Shown here: positions 1-10,600 of the stretch, piece by piece
Numbering within the stretch: position 1 is the first letter of the stretch
Layout of the letters: every line of letters begins with the position of its first letter
Source: an uncultured Planctomycetaceae bacterium
GTDB lineage: Bacteria; Planctomycetota; Phycisphaerae; UBA1845; UTPLA1
Assembly (NCBI GenBank): GCA_938008425.1
Contig: CALLKH010000265.1
Location: 1 to 17,457 of the forward strand
DNA length: 17,457 nucleotides
Direction: 5' to 3'
Notes under the pieces: model-generated
Told to the model about the DNA's origin: nothing
Seen by the model: the letters and a program-made list of their open reading frames with translations, nothing else
Databases searched by the model: none
Program-made: the position numbers and the translations under genes

Positions 1-3000
1 GGGGCGGGCCTGACCTGGGGGCCGGCTGACGGTGTCATTCATCTGACAGGAACCGTGACGGTCGGAAACGGCAATACCCTGACGATTCAACCCGGGACCC
101 TGATCATGGCTGACGCCGGGCCGGCGCAGAACGGTACCGCGATCGTGACGAGCGGATCGGGCCGGGTCCTGTCGCAGGGAATCCAGGCGAATCCGGTCTT
201 CTTCTTCGCGACGAACGGTCCATCCGCGATGTCGCTTCCACAGACCCAGACGAATAACAACTCCTCGTGGCGCGGCCTGGATCTCAACGGAAGCGGAACG
301 TCGTCGATTGAACACACCTTCATCACGGGCGCCGGCAACGGCATTGTCACGGGACATCCCCGTCCGCCCATTATTCGAACGCTGGGCACGCACAATCTGA
401 GCCTTGTAGATACCGTGTTCGCCGATTGCCCCGGGCTGGGACACACGGCCGCCACCGGGGCGAGCGGAACCTACAACATCACCCGCTGTCTCTTCTCGCG
501 CATGGGAATCGGCGGCGAGTGGCTTGGCACGGGCTACACGCTCATCATCGAGGATTCCTGGTTCACCCGAATCGGCCGCGCGCCCGAACCCAACGGCGTG
601 GACGGCGACGCCCTTCATGTCGATCGTTCCGGAAATACCGTGATCGTACGTGGCTGTGTGCTGACCGACTGCGGTGATGACATGATCGATCACTCCACGG
701 GTGCGACCCCGGTGATTGAAAACTGCATCATCTATGACGCGCGCGACAAGGCGGTGAGCCTGGACGGCAGCGGCACGATCACGATGACGAACTGTCTGGT
801 TTTCAATTGTCCCGGACACGTTCGTTGCGCGAACGCACCGGCGTTCATTCGCAACTGTACGTTCTCCCAGAGCACGACCGTTTCCGGTCCGAACTGCACT
901 TCCAGCCTTTTCGACAAGAGCATTTTCTGGACGACCAGCGTCGCCACGTGCTGCGGCAATGTGAATCATACGATCGTCGGCAACGCGGGCGATCTGGGAT
1001 GCGGCGCCGGCAATCAGTCGACGAATCCCCAGTTCTTCAACGCGTCGGCGTGCCAGTACGAAGTTCTCCCCACCTCGCCGGCCTTCAATGCCGGGCCGAA
1101 CGGCGAACTGATCGGCTGGCTGGGTTTCCCGGTGCCGGAGTCATGCGTCGACGTCAGCCACTGCGACGACGGCGATCCTTGCACGGCCGACTCGTGTGTG
1201 AACGGCCAGTGCCAGCACGCCATCATTCCGGGTTGCCAGATCTGCACGATCAACAGCGAGTGTGACGACGGACTCTACTGCAACGGCGTCGAGTTCTGCG
1301 GCGGCGGGGGCACCTGCCAGGCGGGAACGCCGGTCAACTGCCCCGGCGGCACCTGTGACGAATCCATCGACCAGTGCGTCGAGTGCCTGTCGAACAACGA
1401 TTGCGATGACGGGAATCCCTGCAACGGCGTTGAGACGTGCCTCGCGGGCTTCTGCCAGCCGGGCACGCCGCTCGACTGCTCATCGTTCAACACCGATTGC
1501 ACGATCGGCGTTTGCAATCCGGGTACGGGACAGTGTGAATCGCAGGCCACCAACCAGGGTGGTTCCTGCGACGATGGCCTGGACTGCACTTCGGGTGACA
1601 CCTGCTCGGCGGGCGTTTGTCAGGGCACGCAGAATTGTCCTCCGGGACAGTCGTGCGACGGCAACGGCAACTGCGCCACGGGCCCGCAGACGGTCACCTT
1701 CCGTGACGGCGTAAGCGGTTACGCGGGCACGCAGGATACATTCCTGCGGCAATCGGCGCCGGATACGATCAGTGGTGCGTCGACGATCTGGGAGTGGGAC
1801 AATGATGATCCCAGTTCCTCGGGCCAGCGGAACATCGGCCTGATTCGGTTCGACGCGATCTTCGGCACGAATGCGGGACAGATCCCGCCGAATGCCACCA
1901 TCAATTCGGCGACGCTCACCCTGTTCGTCAATGATCCGAGCGCCGGCACAGTTGGCACGGTCAATCACTCGCTCGCTGACTGGAGCGAAGCCACCGCAAC
2001 ATGGAACAACTTCGGCGGTGATCCGGGTGTGCAGCCCGATGAGACCGGAACCCAGGTTGCAAATGCGCCGACGGCGGCCGGGCTGCAGACGGTCAACGTG
2101 ACGGCCAGCCTCCAGGCCTGGGTGGCCAGTCCCGCCAGCAATCTGGGCTGGCTCTTCCTTCCAACCGCGACAGACGGCGTCGAGATTCGATCATCTGAGA
2201 CGGCCACGATTGCGGATCGACCGCTCTTGACCGTGGAATTTGTTGTTCCGGCCGGGTGCCAGAATGACGGTGATTGCGACGACGGCGTGTTCTGCAACGG
2301 CGCGGAAACCTGCGATACCTTCTCTGGCGTCTGCCAGCCCGGCTCGGACCCGTGCCCAGGCGCGGGTTGCGACGAAACGGCTGAAGTCTGCGTGCCTTCA
2401 GTTTCCGTGGCGGCGGCCGGCTCCCGTTACCTCAGCGTTACTCCGGCGGCCGGTCCCGATCCCGTCGCCATTCGCGTCGAGAATGTGACGCTGCCGTGTC
2501 TCCCGCGCTACGCCGGAACGGACGGTCGATTGACGGATACCCCGCTGTATCTGACGCCCGCCGTCTGGGGGACGCTGCTTGTGTCAGATCGCGAAATTCT
2601 GCCGGGCACGACCTACGACGTCGTGGCGGAGTCGGCGAATGGCGTGTCGTCGCCGCCGGCCTCGGCGACCACTTACGCATGGGGCAACGTCAACAACGCC
2701 GACGACGTGGATATCTACGACGTGTTGTGCGTACTCGATGGATACGGCGGCTCGTTCGCGCTGTGCCCGCTGACCGCGGATGACCAGCTTGGTGTGCTCG
2801 GCGATGAGTTTACGCCGGATCAGGCCATCGATCTGCTGGACGTGATGGCGGTGCTGGATGCGTATTCCGGGCTTCCGTACACCGACGATGATCCATGCGA
2901 ACTGGGCCGCGGCGGCCCGGGCGGTCCGGATGAAGGCGCCGTCGCAACGCTGAGACTCAAGAGGCCCAAGAATCTCTCGGGATTGACGGCCGATCAGCGT

Positions 3001-3426
3001 ATCCCCATTAAAGCGTATGTGTCCGGCGCGGCTGACGTGCGAGGTTACCAGCTTGAATTCGAAATCACGGGCGGAAACGGGGCGCCTTTGGTCGTCGATT
3101 CGATCGTGATTGACGAGACAGCGCCGGACTACGTCTTCGCCGGAACTTCGTCGTTCGTGGCTCGTGACCTCCCTCAGCGGCGAATTGCGAACACGTTGCA
3201 GTCTGGCGGTGTGACGGCGAACGGTAATCGCTATCTGGCGACCATCTATCTGAAGCCGGCCAAGAAATCTTCCGGCGCCTATACGGTTCGATTGAAAGCC
3301 GCGAGCCGGACGATGCTGGTCGACTCGTTGCGGCAGCGGATTGAATGGAACGATGAATCAGCGATTGAGGTCATCGTGGCGCCGGGCGGCGGTACGGTCG
3401 CGCAACCCGCCGGCCTGTCAGATTGA
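1..3426 (+). CDS. Secreted multidomain protein, 5'-truncated: beta-helix, Cys-rich knots, DNRLRE-like, dockerin-like, cohesin-like
   Basis: The frame is open from base 1 (1141 codons visible, stop TGA 3424-3426). A GTG at 55 lies inside the first beta-helix rungs, so the true start is upstream of the window. Domains in order: a right-handed parallel beta-helix (about 1-1130) with N-rich rungs such as RGLDLNGSG and IENCIIYDAR; Cys-rich CDDG-type knots (about 1144-1680); a DNRLRE-like beta-sandwich (about 1687-2245) with IRFDAIFG and a late SSE/RPLLTVEF motif; one more Cys-rich knot (2257-2390); an Ig-like stretch; a dockerin-like pair (about 2686-2875) with helices VLCVLDGY and VMAVLDAY; and a C-terminal cohesin-like beta-sandwich (about 2938-3370). 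No catalytic motif is visible. The dockerin-like style is one I associate with Planctomycetota. The role is likely extracellular binding or structure; the substrate is unknown. The signal peptide, if any, is outside the window. Confidence 0.85.
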   Translation, partial: GAGLTWGPADGVIHLTGTVTVGNGNTLTIQPGTLIMADAGPAQNGTAIVTSGSGRVLSQGIQANPVFFFATNGPSAMSLPQTQTNNNSSWRGLDLNGSGTSSIEHTFITGAGNGIVTGHPRPPIIRTLGTHNLSLVDTVFADCPGLGHTAATGASGTYNITRCLFSRMGIGGEWLGTGYTLIIEDSWFTRIGRAPEPNGVDGDALHVDRSGNTVIVRGCVLTDCGDDMIDHSTGATPVIENCIIYDARDKAVSLDGSGTITMTNCLVFNCPGHVRCANAPAFIRNCTFSQSTTVSGPNCTSSLFDKSIFWTTSVATCCGNVNHTIVGNAGDLGCGAGNQSTNPQFFNASACQYEVLPTSPAFNAGPNGELIGWLGFPVPESCVDVSHCDDGDPCTADSCVNGQCQHAIIPGCQICTINSECDDGLYCNGVEFCGGGGTCQAGTPVNCPGGTCDESIDQCVECLSNNDCDDGNPCNGVETCLAGFCQPGTPLDCSSFNTDCTIGVCNPGTGQCESQATNQGGSCDDGLDCTSGDTCSAGVCQGTQNCPPGQSCDGNGNCATGPQTVTFRDGVSGYAGTQDTFLRQSAPDTISGASTIWEWDNDDPSSSGQRNIGLIRFDAIFGTNAGQIPPNATINSATLTLFVNDPSAGTVGTVNHSLADWSEATATWNNFGGDPGVQPDETGTQVANAPTAAGLQTVNVTASLQAWVASPASNLGWLFLPTATDGVEIRSSETATIADRPLLTVEFVVPAGCQNDGDCDDGVFCNGAETCDTFSGVCQPGSDPCPGAGCDETAEVCVPSVSVAAAGSRYLSVTPAAGPDPVAIRVENVTLPCLPRYAGTDGRLTDTPLYLTPAVWGTLLVSDREILPGTTYDVVAESANGVSSPPASATTYAWGNVNNADDVDIYDVLCVLDGYGGSFALCPLTADDQLGVLGDEFTPDQAIDLLDVMAVLDAYSGLPYTDDDPCELGRGGPGGPDEGAVATLRLKRPKNLSGLTADQRIPIKAYVSGAADVRGYQLEFEITGGNGAPLVVDSIVIDETAPDYVFAGTSSFVARDLPQRRIANTLQSGGVTANGNRYLATIYLKPAKKSSGAYTVRLKAASRTMLVDSLRQRIEWNDESAIEVIVAPGGGTVAQPAGLSD

Positions 3427-3472
3427 TCTGCCCCGCTGTCGGCGATTGAACCGAGAGAAAGTTTCAGGGTTC

Positions 3473-3476
3473 AGGA
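3473..3476 (+). promoter_or_regulatory. Ribosome binding site of the TPR gene
   Basis: AGGA lies 6 bases before the ATG at 3483. It is a short Shine-Dalgarno match at normal spacing and supports that start. The 56-base gap before this gene contains no convincing terminator; the only inverted repeat seen is a 4-bp TCGG/CCGA. Confidence 0.5.
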
Positions 3477-3482
3477 ATCAAG

Positions 3483-4553
3483 ATGCGTTCGAAGGCGGAT
3501 AGTCAGTTGAGGTCTTGCTCCGGCCGCGGGTGGTGCCGGGGAGGCTGGATCTGCGCGCTGGTGATCGGGCTGACATGGGGAATCACCCTGGCCGATCCCG
3601 GTCCGCATCATGACGTCGAGCGATTGACAGCGCTCCTGAATGAGCGGCCGGATGATCTGGGTCTGCTGATCGAACGGGCCCACTATTGCCGGCTGGACAA
3701 ACAGTATGCCGCGGCGCTGAAGGACCTGGATCGGGCGGAAGCCCTGGCCGCGGATCGTCCGGACATTCACTTTCATCGCGGCCTCGTTTTTGTGGATGAG
3801 TCCCGACATGAGCCGGCGGAACGCGAATTCACGGCTGCGATCAACGGCGGACTGACCACCGGCCGCGCCTATGCTGCGCGCGCCCGAGTCCGGGTGTGCC
3901 TCGAGAAGACCGAGGAAGCGCTGGCCGACTACGAGAAGGCGATCGCGTTGGAGGCGGACCTGGAACTCTTCGTGGAGCGGGGCGCGATCCAGGTGCGATC
4001 GGGGCGTCTCGAGGAAGCCGAAAAGGGCTATCTCGAGGCGGTTGCGAAGCTGGGCGATTCGTATGTGATTCGATCGGCGCAGATCGATCTCGCCGAACGG
4101 CGCGGCTGCTTCGCGAGGGCCTTGGAAATCGTCGACGAGCAGCTTTCGCGATCGCGAGTCAAGACTGACTGGCTTCTCAAGCGTGCCGAGATCCATGAGC
4201 GGATGGCAAATCCGAAGGCGGCGAAGGCCGATCTTGAGGCCGCGCTCACTGAGAGCAACGCCGCCATCGCTCGGAAGCCCGTCGGAATTCATTTGGTGAC
4301 CCGCGCCCGGGTCTTGCTGGCCATGGGGCGGAGGGAAGCATCGCGACAGGACGTCTTGCTGGCGCTGTCGAAGTCGCCGGCATTCATTCCGGCAAAGGAG
4401 TTGCTGGCTCAACTCGATTCGAGTGACACCTTGGGTGCACCCACGACCCCTGCGAACGCCAAGGATGTTTCGCGTGCGTATTGCGGCGGGGCTTCGCCTG
4501 AGGACATTCCAGCAGGAGCAGGGGAAGCATTGAAACATTCCGCCGGCGAGTAG
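3483..4553 (+). CDS. Exported tetratricopeptide (TPR) repeat protein
   Basis: This 356-residue protein has a basic N-terminus followed by a hydrophobic stretch (about residues 21-35, WICALVIGLTWGITLA) and a likely cleavage after Ala37, so it is probably exported. From about residue 50 to 310 the sequence is a run of about seven TPR-like helical hairpins, with the usual small-residue and aromatic spacing, for example YAAALKDLDRAEAL, EEALADYEKAIALEAD and EEAEKGYLEAVAKL. The last 45 residues are a low-complexity Pro/Ala/Gly tail. TPRs bind protein partners, so an adaptor or assembly role for the large secreted neighbours is a reasonable inference, but no partner can be read from the sequence. 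It sits 56 bases after gene 1 and 66 bases before the phosphatase gene, in the same direction. A long antisense frame over the same region is a codon-bias shadow. Confidence 0.85.
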   Translation: MRSKADSQLRSCSGRGWCRGGWICALVIGLTWGITLADPGPHHDVERLTALLNERPDDLGLLIERAHYCRLDKQYAAALKDLDRAEALAADRPDIHFHRGLVFVDESRHEPAEREFTAAINGGLTTGRAYAARARVRVCLEKTEEALADYEKAIALEADLELFVERGAIQVRSGRLEEAEKGYLEAVAKLGDSYVIRSAQIDLAERRGCFARALEIVDEQLSRSRVKTDWLLKRAEIHERMANPKAAKADLEAALTESNAAIARKPVGIHLVTRARVLLAMGRREASRQDVLLALSKSPAFIPAKELLAQLDSSDTLGAPTTPANAKDVSRAYCGGASPEDIPAGAGEALKHSAGE

Positions 4554-4582
4554 TCGAATAAAGCAGGGGAAGAGTTCGCGGA

Positions 4583-4604
4583 GCCCTCCGGAAGACGGAA
4601 GGGC
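4583..4604 (+). other. Intergenic hairpin before the phosphatase gene
   Basis: GCCCTCCG (4583-4590) can pair with CGGAAGGGC (4596-4604) in 8 base pairs with one bulged A and a 5-base loop. No T-run follows, so it is not a standard intrinsic terminator. It ends two bases before the Shine-Dalgarno sequence of the next gene and could affect translation or mRNA stability. Confidence 0.4.
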
Positions 4605-4606
4605 GC

Positions 4607-4612
4607 AGAGGA
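4607..4612 (+). promoter_or_regulatory. Ribosome binding site of the phosphatase gene
   Basis: AGAGGA lies 7 bases before the ATG at 4620. It is a good Shine-Dalgarno match at optimal spacing and fixes the start just ahead of a clear signal peptide. Confidence 0.7.
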
Positions 4613-4619
4613 AAGAAAA

Positions 4620-7600
4620 ATGCGTAAACAAGTCGGAGAGACCTGCGTCAATCAGAAGCGACTGGGATGGTGCATCGCCGTTGCGTTCGCGTTCACGGTG
4701 GCGATACCCTTCGCGGCGGTTCATGCCACAACGGTGACGTTTCAACAGGGCACCAATCTGACCGGCACGGCGACGCCGTATGCCGGAACCTCTGACACGT
4801 ACATTCACCAGGATCCGGCCAATGCGTCAACCGACAACGGAGCGCTGCAGTCGTTCGGCTGGGACAACGACGATCCCAATGGAAGCGGATTCGACGCGTA
4901 CGGCCTCATTCGCTTCGACGGGATCTTCGGAAACGGCACCGGTCAGATTCCGCCGGGACAGGTAATCACGCAGGCCACGCTTTACCTCACCGTCTTCGAT
5001 ACCGGCGATCCTGCGACACTTCATCATCCCAACAATGCCTGGACCGAATCCACCACTTTTTCGAGCTTCTGCGGCGCGGGGTGTACCTCCGGCGTTCAGT
5101 ATGGCCCTCAAGTCGGATCGGTTACAGCCGCGTCGGCCGCCGAGACGAGCATCAATGTCACCAACAGCGTGCAGGCCTGGCAGGATGGCGCCACCAACAA
5201 CGGTTGGATCATTATTCCAGGCGGACCGGGCGGCGTGGACGTTCGCTCAAGCGAATACACCACGACTGCGCAGCGACCTCGGCTGGTTGTGCAGTATGGC
5301 GAGGGAGCGCCGTCGGGCGGCACGCTGACGCGCGAACCCTACCTGCAGTTCGGCACGCCCACCTCGATGACCGTGTGCTGGCGGACGAGCACGGCGACCA
5401 ACAGTCGCGTGAATTTTGGCACGGTCCAGGGCTCCCTGACTTCCTTCGCGGACAACGCGACCGTTTCGACGGACCATGTCGTGACGATCAGCGGCTTGAC
5501 CTCGGCAACGCGTTACTACTACTCGGTCGGATCGACCACGGGCGTGCAGGGCGGCGGCACCGCCGATCACTTCTTCGAAACCTCTCCACCGGTCGGTTCG
5601 ACCGGCACGTTCTCATTCTGGGCCGTCGGCGACGGAGGCAACGGAACCACCAACCAGTTGAATGTGATGAACGCCATGCGGACCGTGACGTCCGCCTCGC
5701 CGCCGGACTTCGCGGTGCACCTTGGCGACATGGCCTACACCAGCGGAACCGACTCGGAATTCACGACCAATCATTTTGCGCCTTACGCACCGGTCCTTCG
5801 AAATACCGTGCTGTGGCCGACGCTTGGGAATCATGAAGGCGCGTCGACGACCTCCGGCGGATGCTGGCCGCTCCCGTGCAGTCCGGGCACGACCGCGGGC
5901 CCTTATTATGATGCGTTCGTTGTACCGACGAACGGCGAGGCGGGTGGCGTGGCTTCGGGAACGGAAGCGTACTACTCGTTTGACTATGCGAACGCGCACT
6001 TCATCAGTCTGAACTCGTATGAGGTCAGTCGTTCGCCGTCGGGGCCCATGGCCCAGTGGCTTCAGGCCGATCTTGCCGCAACCACCCAGGCGTGGATTAT
6101 TGCATTCTGGCACCACCCGCCGTATTCGAAGGGCACCCACAATTCGGATACTGAAACCGAACTTCGTGAGATGCGGCAGAATATCCTGCCCATTCTGGAA
6201 GCCGGCGGCGTTGATCTGGTGCTCTCCGGCCATTCGCACAGCTACGAGCGCTCTTATCTGATCGACGGGTTCTACAACACGCCCACCGTCGTGCCGGGCG
6301 ACGGCGAGATTCTCGACGGCGGCGATGGACGAACCACGGGAACCGGCGCCTATGAAAAGAATGCCGGCGTCAATTCGCACGAGGGTGCCGTATATGTGGT
6401 CGCGGGGCATGGCGGCCAATCCACCGGCGGGCAACTCAATCATCCTGTGATGTATTTCTCCGAGGCCCAGTTCGGGTCGTGCATCGTCACCATCAACGGC
6501 GGCGATCTGACGCTGCAGAACATTCGCGCCAACCAGCAGGTTTCGGACTTCTTCTCAATACATAAGGGTGCGCTGCCGCCCCGCGTGGTTGCCGAAGTGC
6601 CTTCGAAGAGTGCCGTTGTCAGTGCACTCGCCAGTGTGACGATCACCTTCGACCGCGGCGTCACGGGTGTCGATGCGGGTGACCTTACCGTGAACGGCTC
6701 GGCCGCGACGAACCTCAACGTGGTGAGCGCGCGCGAGTATTCCTTCAGCGGGTTCGCCAGCCCGGCCGCCGGGAATGTATTGGTGGAGGTCGCGCCGGGG
6801 GGCATCGCCGACGCCGCCAACAACGCGTTGACGTTTACCGGCACTTCATGGAACTATACGGTCGACAATTCGCCGCCCGCCCTGTCGAGCGAGTCGCCTT
6901 CGCGCGGATCGAACGTCGCGGTTTTGAACACAATCTCCGTTGAATTCACCAAGCCCGTGTCGAATGTCTCGCCGGATGACCTGCTGGTCGATGGCGCGCA
7001 GGCGACGACGTTGATCGGGCTTCAGGGATCGCGCGGCCCGTTCATCTTTTCGGGTTTCCCGACGCCGGCGGACGGACTCGTCAATGTCCAGCTGCTGCAG
7101 GACGGAATCATCGACGACATCGGGCAGCTCTTCGCGGGAGACTCATGGACCTATACCCTGGCCACGCGGCTCGTCATCAACGAATTCCTGGCCTCCAACA
7201 ACACGCTCAACACCGATGAGAATGGAAGCTTCGATGACTGGGTCGAAATCTACAATCCCGGTAACGCCGCCGTGGACATGTCGGGAATGTATCTCACCGA
7301 CAGCCTCGGATTCGCGGCCCAGTATCGCATTCCCGAGGGTGTCATCATTCCGGCGAACGGCTATCTCGTTTTCTGGTGTGACTCGACGCCCAGCGAAGGC
7401 CCGTTGCACACCAATTTCAATCTCGCCCGAACCGGCGAGGACATCGGGCTCTTCGACACGCAGGAAAACGGGTTCGCGAAGATCGACGCATTCACCTACG
7501 AGATCCAGACGACGGACGTCACCTCGGGTCGACTTCCAAACGGCTCCGGTCCGATCGTCGCGCTGTCGACGGCAACGCCCGGCGCTTCGAACGGCGGGGC

Positions 7601-10600
7601 GGCGCCGACCGTCAATCCGCTTCCGATCGTTGTCGGCGACACCTGGCGGTATTTCAAGGGAACTGCTGAGCCGAGCCCGGGGAATCTCACCGCGTGGCGG
7701 CAGCTTTCGTTCGATGATGCCAGCTGGTTGAGCGGGCCGTCCGGAATTGGCTACGCCGACTGTTCACCCGCAACGACACTCGGCGACATGCAGAACGGAT
7801 ACGGCAGCGTCTATTTCCGCAAGCGGTTCAACGTTCCAAATCCGGCGAACGTATCGTCGCTGACACTGACGATGGACTACGACGATGGCTTCGTCGCCTT
7901 CATCAACGGCGTCGAAGTCGCACGCCAGCACGTCGTCGGCACGCCGCCGCTGTTCAACACCTTTGCGACGCCGCCCGGCGACAATCATGAATGCGGAACG
8001 CCTGAGAACTTCAACCTGAACGCCTTTATCCCGAATCTTGTTCCAGGCACGAACATCATCGCGATCCAGGGCCACAACGTTTCGCTCGCCAGCACCGACT
8101 TTGTCATCATTCCGACTCTCACCAGCACCGAAGGCGGTGGAGGCGGAATGTGCGGAAACGGCACGCTCGACGCCGGCGAACAGTGCGATGACGGAAATGT
8201 CGCGAACGGAGATGGATGCAGTTCGGTCTGTCAGCTTGAGCCCGTGACCGTGACCTTCCAGCAGGGCGTGAACGGATACACAGGAACCGTCGACACGTTC
8301 CTCAACGCCGGAGCCCCGACCGCCAATAATTCGGCGGCCACCACGCTGATCGTCGACCTGACTCCCAATATCAACCAGGTGCTGATGCGGTTCGACAACA
8401 TCTTCGGCGCCGGGCCGGGTCAAATCCCACCGGGTGCGACGATTCAGAATGCCACGCTGCGCGTCAACATCACCAACGCGAGCACCGTCGGCGCCAATCT
8501 CCATCGCATGGTCCAGTCCTGGAATGCGACGGACAACTGGAACACGTTCAGCACGGGCGGCGGCGGCATCCAGGCCGGCACCGAGTGCCTGACCAATCCG
8601 GACGTCGCCAGCTTCCTGAATTCCACGGGGCTGCACACCATCACGGTCACCAACAGCGTCACGGCCTGGAGTGCGAATCCCGCAACCAACCTGGGATGGG
8701 CGTGGCTGCCGCCGGCGACGGATGATTCCTGGCAATTCAATTCTTCGGAAATCGCGACGGCTGCCAATCGGCCGTTGCTCACCGTGACGTATACGCCGCC
8801 GATGCTCTGCGGCAACGGCAATCTGGATGCCGGCGAGGAGTGTGACGACGGCAACACGACCGGCGGTGACGGCTGCGATTCCAGCTGTCAGATCGAGCCG
8901 GTCTGCGGCGACGGCGTGGTAGAGGGATCCGAACAATGCGACGACGGGGCCAATAACTCCGACGTGCTGCCCGATGCGTGCCGAACCGATTGCACCAGTG
9001 CCGGCTGCGGCGACGGCGTGCAGGACACGGGCGAAACGTGTGATGACGGCAACGTCGCGAATGGAGACGGTTGCGATTCCACCTGTCAAATCGAGCCGGT
9101 CTGTGGCGACGGCGTGGTAGAGGGATCTGAACAGTGCGATGACGGGGCCAACAACTCCGACGTGCTGCCGGATGCGTGCCGAACCGATTGCACCAGCGCC
9201 GGCTGCGGCGACGGTGTCCAGGACACCGGGGAAGCGTGTGATGACGGCAACACCCAGAACGGCGACGGCTGCAGTTCAGTCTGTCAGCTCGAGCCGGTCG
9301 TCCGGACGTTCCAGCAGGGGACAGCGGGATACACGGGCCAGGTCGATACGTTCATCAACGCCGGCGCTCCGACTGCGAATAACGCCGCCGTCACGCCGCT
9401 GGTGGTGGATCTCGCGCCCAACGTCCAGCAGATTCTGCTTCGATTCGACAACATCATCGGATCAAACGCGAACCAGATTCCGGCCGGATCGACAATTCTG
9501 TCGGCCACGCTTCGAATCAACATCACCAATGCCAGCGCGGCCGGCGCCAACCTGCACCGGATGGCGCAGACCTGGAGCGACACGAATAACTGGAATACCT
9601 TCAGCGCGGGGGGCGGCGGTATTCAGGCGGGTACCGAGTGTCTTCTCACGCCCGACGTGTCAAGCTTCCTGAACGCGACGGGATTGCACACGATCACGGT
9701 CACGAACAGCGTCGCGACCTGGAGTGCGGCCCCAGCGAGTAACTTCGGATGGGCCTGGCTGCCGCCGGAGACGGATGATTCGTGGCAGTTCGATTCGGCC
9801 GAGGGCGCCACGGTCTCCAATCGACCGCTGCTCACGGTTCAGTTCCTTGCCCCGTCCGATTGCGGAAATGGCAATCTGGATCCCGGCGAGGAGTGCGACG
9901 ACGGGAACAACCAGGCGGGTGATGGATGCGACGCAACGTGTCACATCGAACCGGTCTGCGGGAATGGAACCGTTGAGGTCGGCGAGGAGTGTGACGACGG
10001 TGCGGGCAACTCCGATGTGAATCCGGATGCGTGTCGTACTGATTGCACCGCGCCGAGTTGCGGCGACGGCGTTGTTGACACGGGCGAGGAATGCGATGAC
10101 GGCAATACCTCGGGCGGCGACGGCTGCAGCCCGGTCTGCGAAACCGAAGTGGTGCAGAACATCTCGGCGGGCGACGTGATCGTTGCCGGATTCCAGGCGA
10201 CCAACAATCCGACGGGCCAGAACCCCGGCGAATTCGTCGAATTGTTCAACACGACGTCGCAAACCATTGCGCTCGATACCTTGCAGTTGATTTCCCGGTT
10301 GGACACCGACGGCAATGGAACGGTCGATGTGGAATGGCAGCTATCGGCAAACCTCTCGGGCCGGACGATTGCGCCGCATTCCTTCTTCCTCATCGCGGAA
10401 TCCGCCGTCGCAGCGCCGAGCAGCCTGCGAGACGTCACCGCGGATCTCGATCTGAACACGGGAGAGGGCGGCCCCGGGGAAAGAGTCATCGCCGTCGAAC
10501 TGCTGATAGACGGCATCCATATGGATTACGTCCTCTACGGCAACCACCTGGCCCCGCAGGGCGGCGCTAATCCGACGGGTGACATTCCATTCGACGGAAC

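Noticed and set aside
55..57. GTG as the start of the first gene
   Set aside because: The same frame is open to base 1 and reads as a normal beta-helix entry strand (LTWGPADGVIHLTGTVTVG), so the start is upstream.
3471..4808. 445-codon open frame on the - strand over the TPR gene
   Set aside because: It runs opposite a well-formed TPR gene, is Arg-rich with no recognisable domain, and crosses two intergenic gaps. It is a codon-bias shadow in GC-rich DNA.
7764..9089. 441-codon open frame on the - strand inside the phosphatase gene
   Set aside because: It overlaps clear Cys-rich and DNRLRE-like coding sequence, and its product is low-complexity Arg/Val/Gly-rich.
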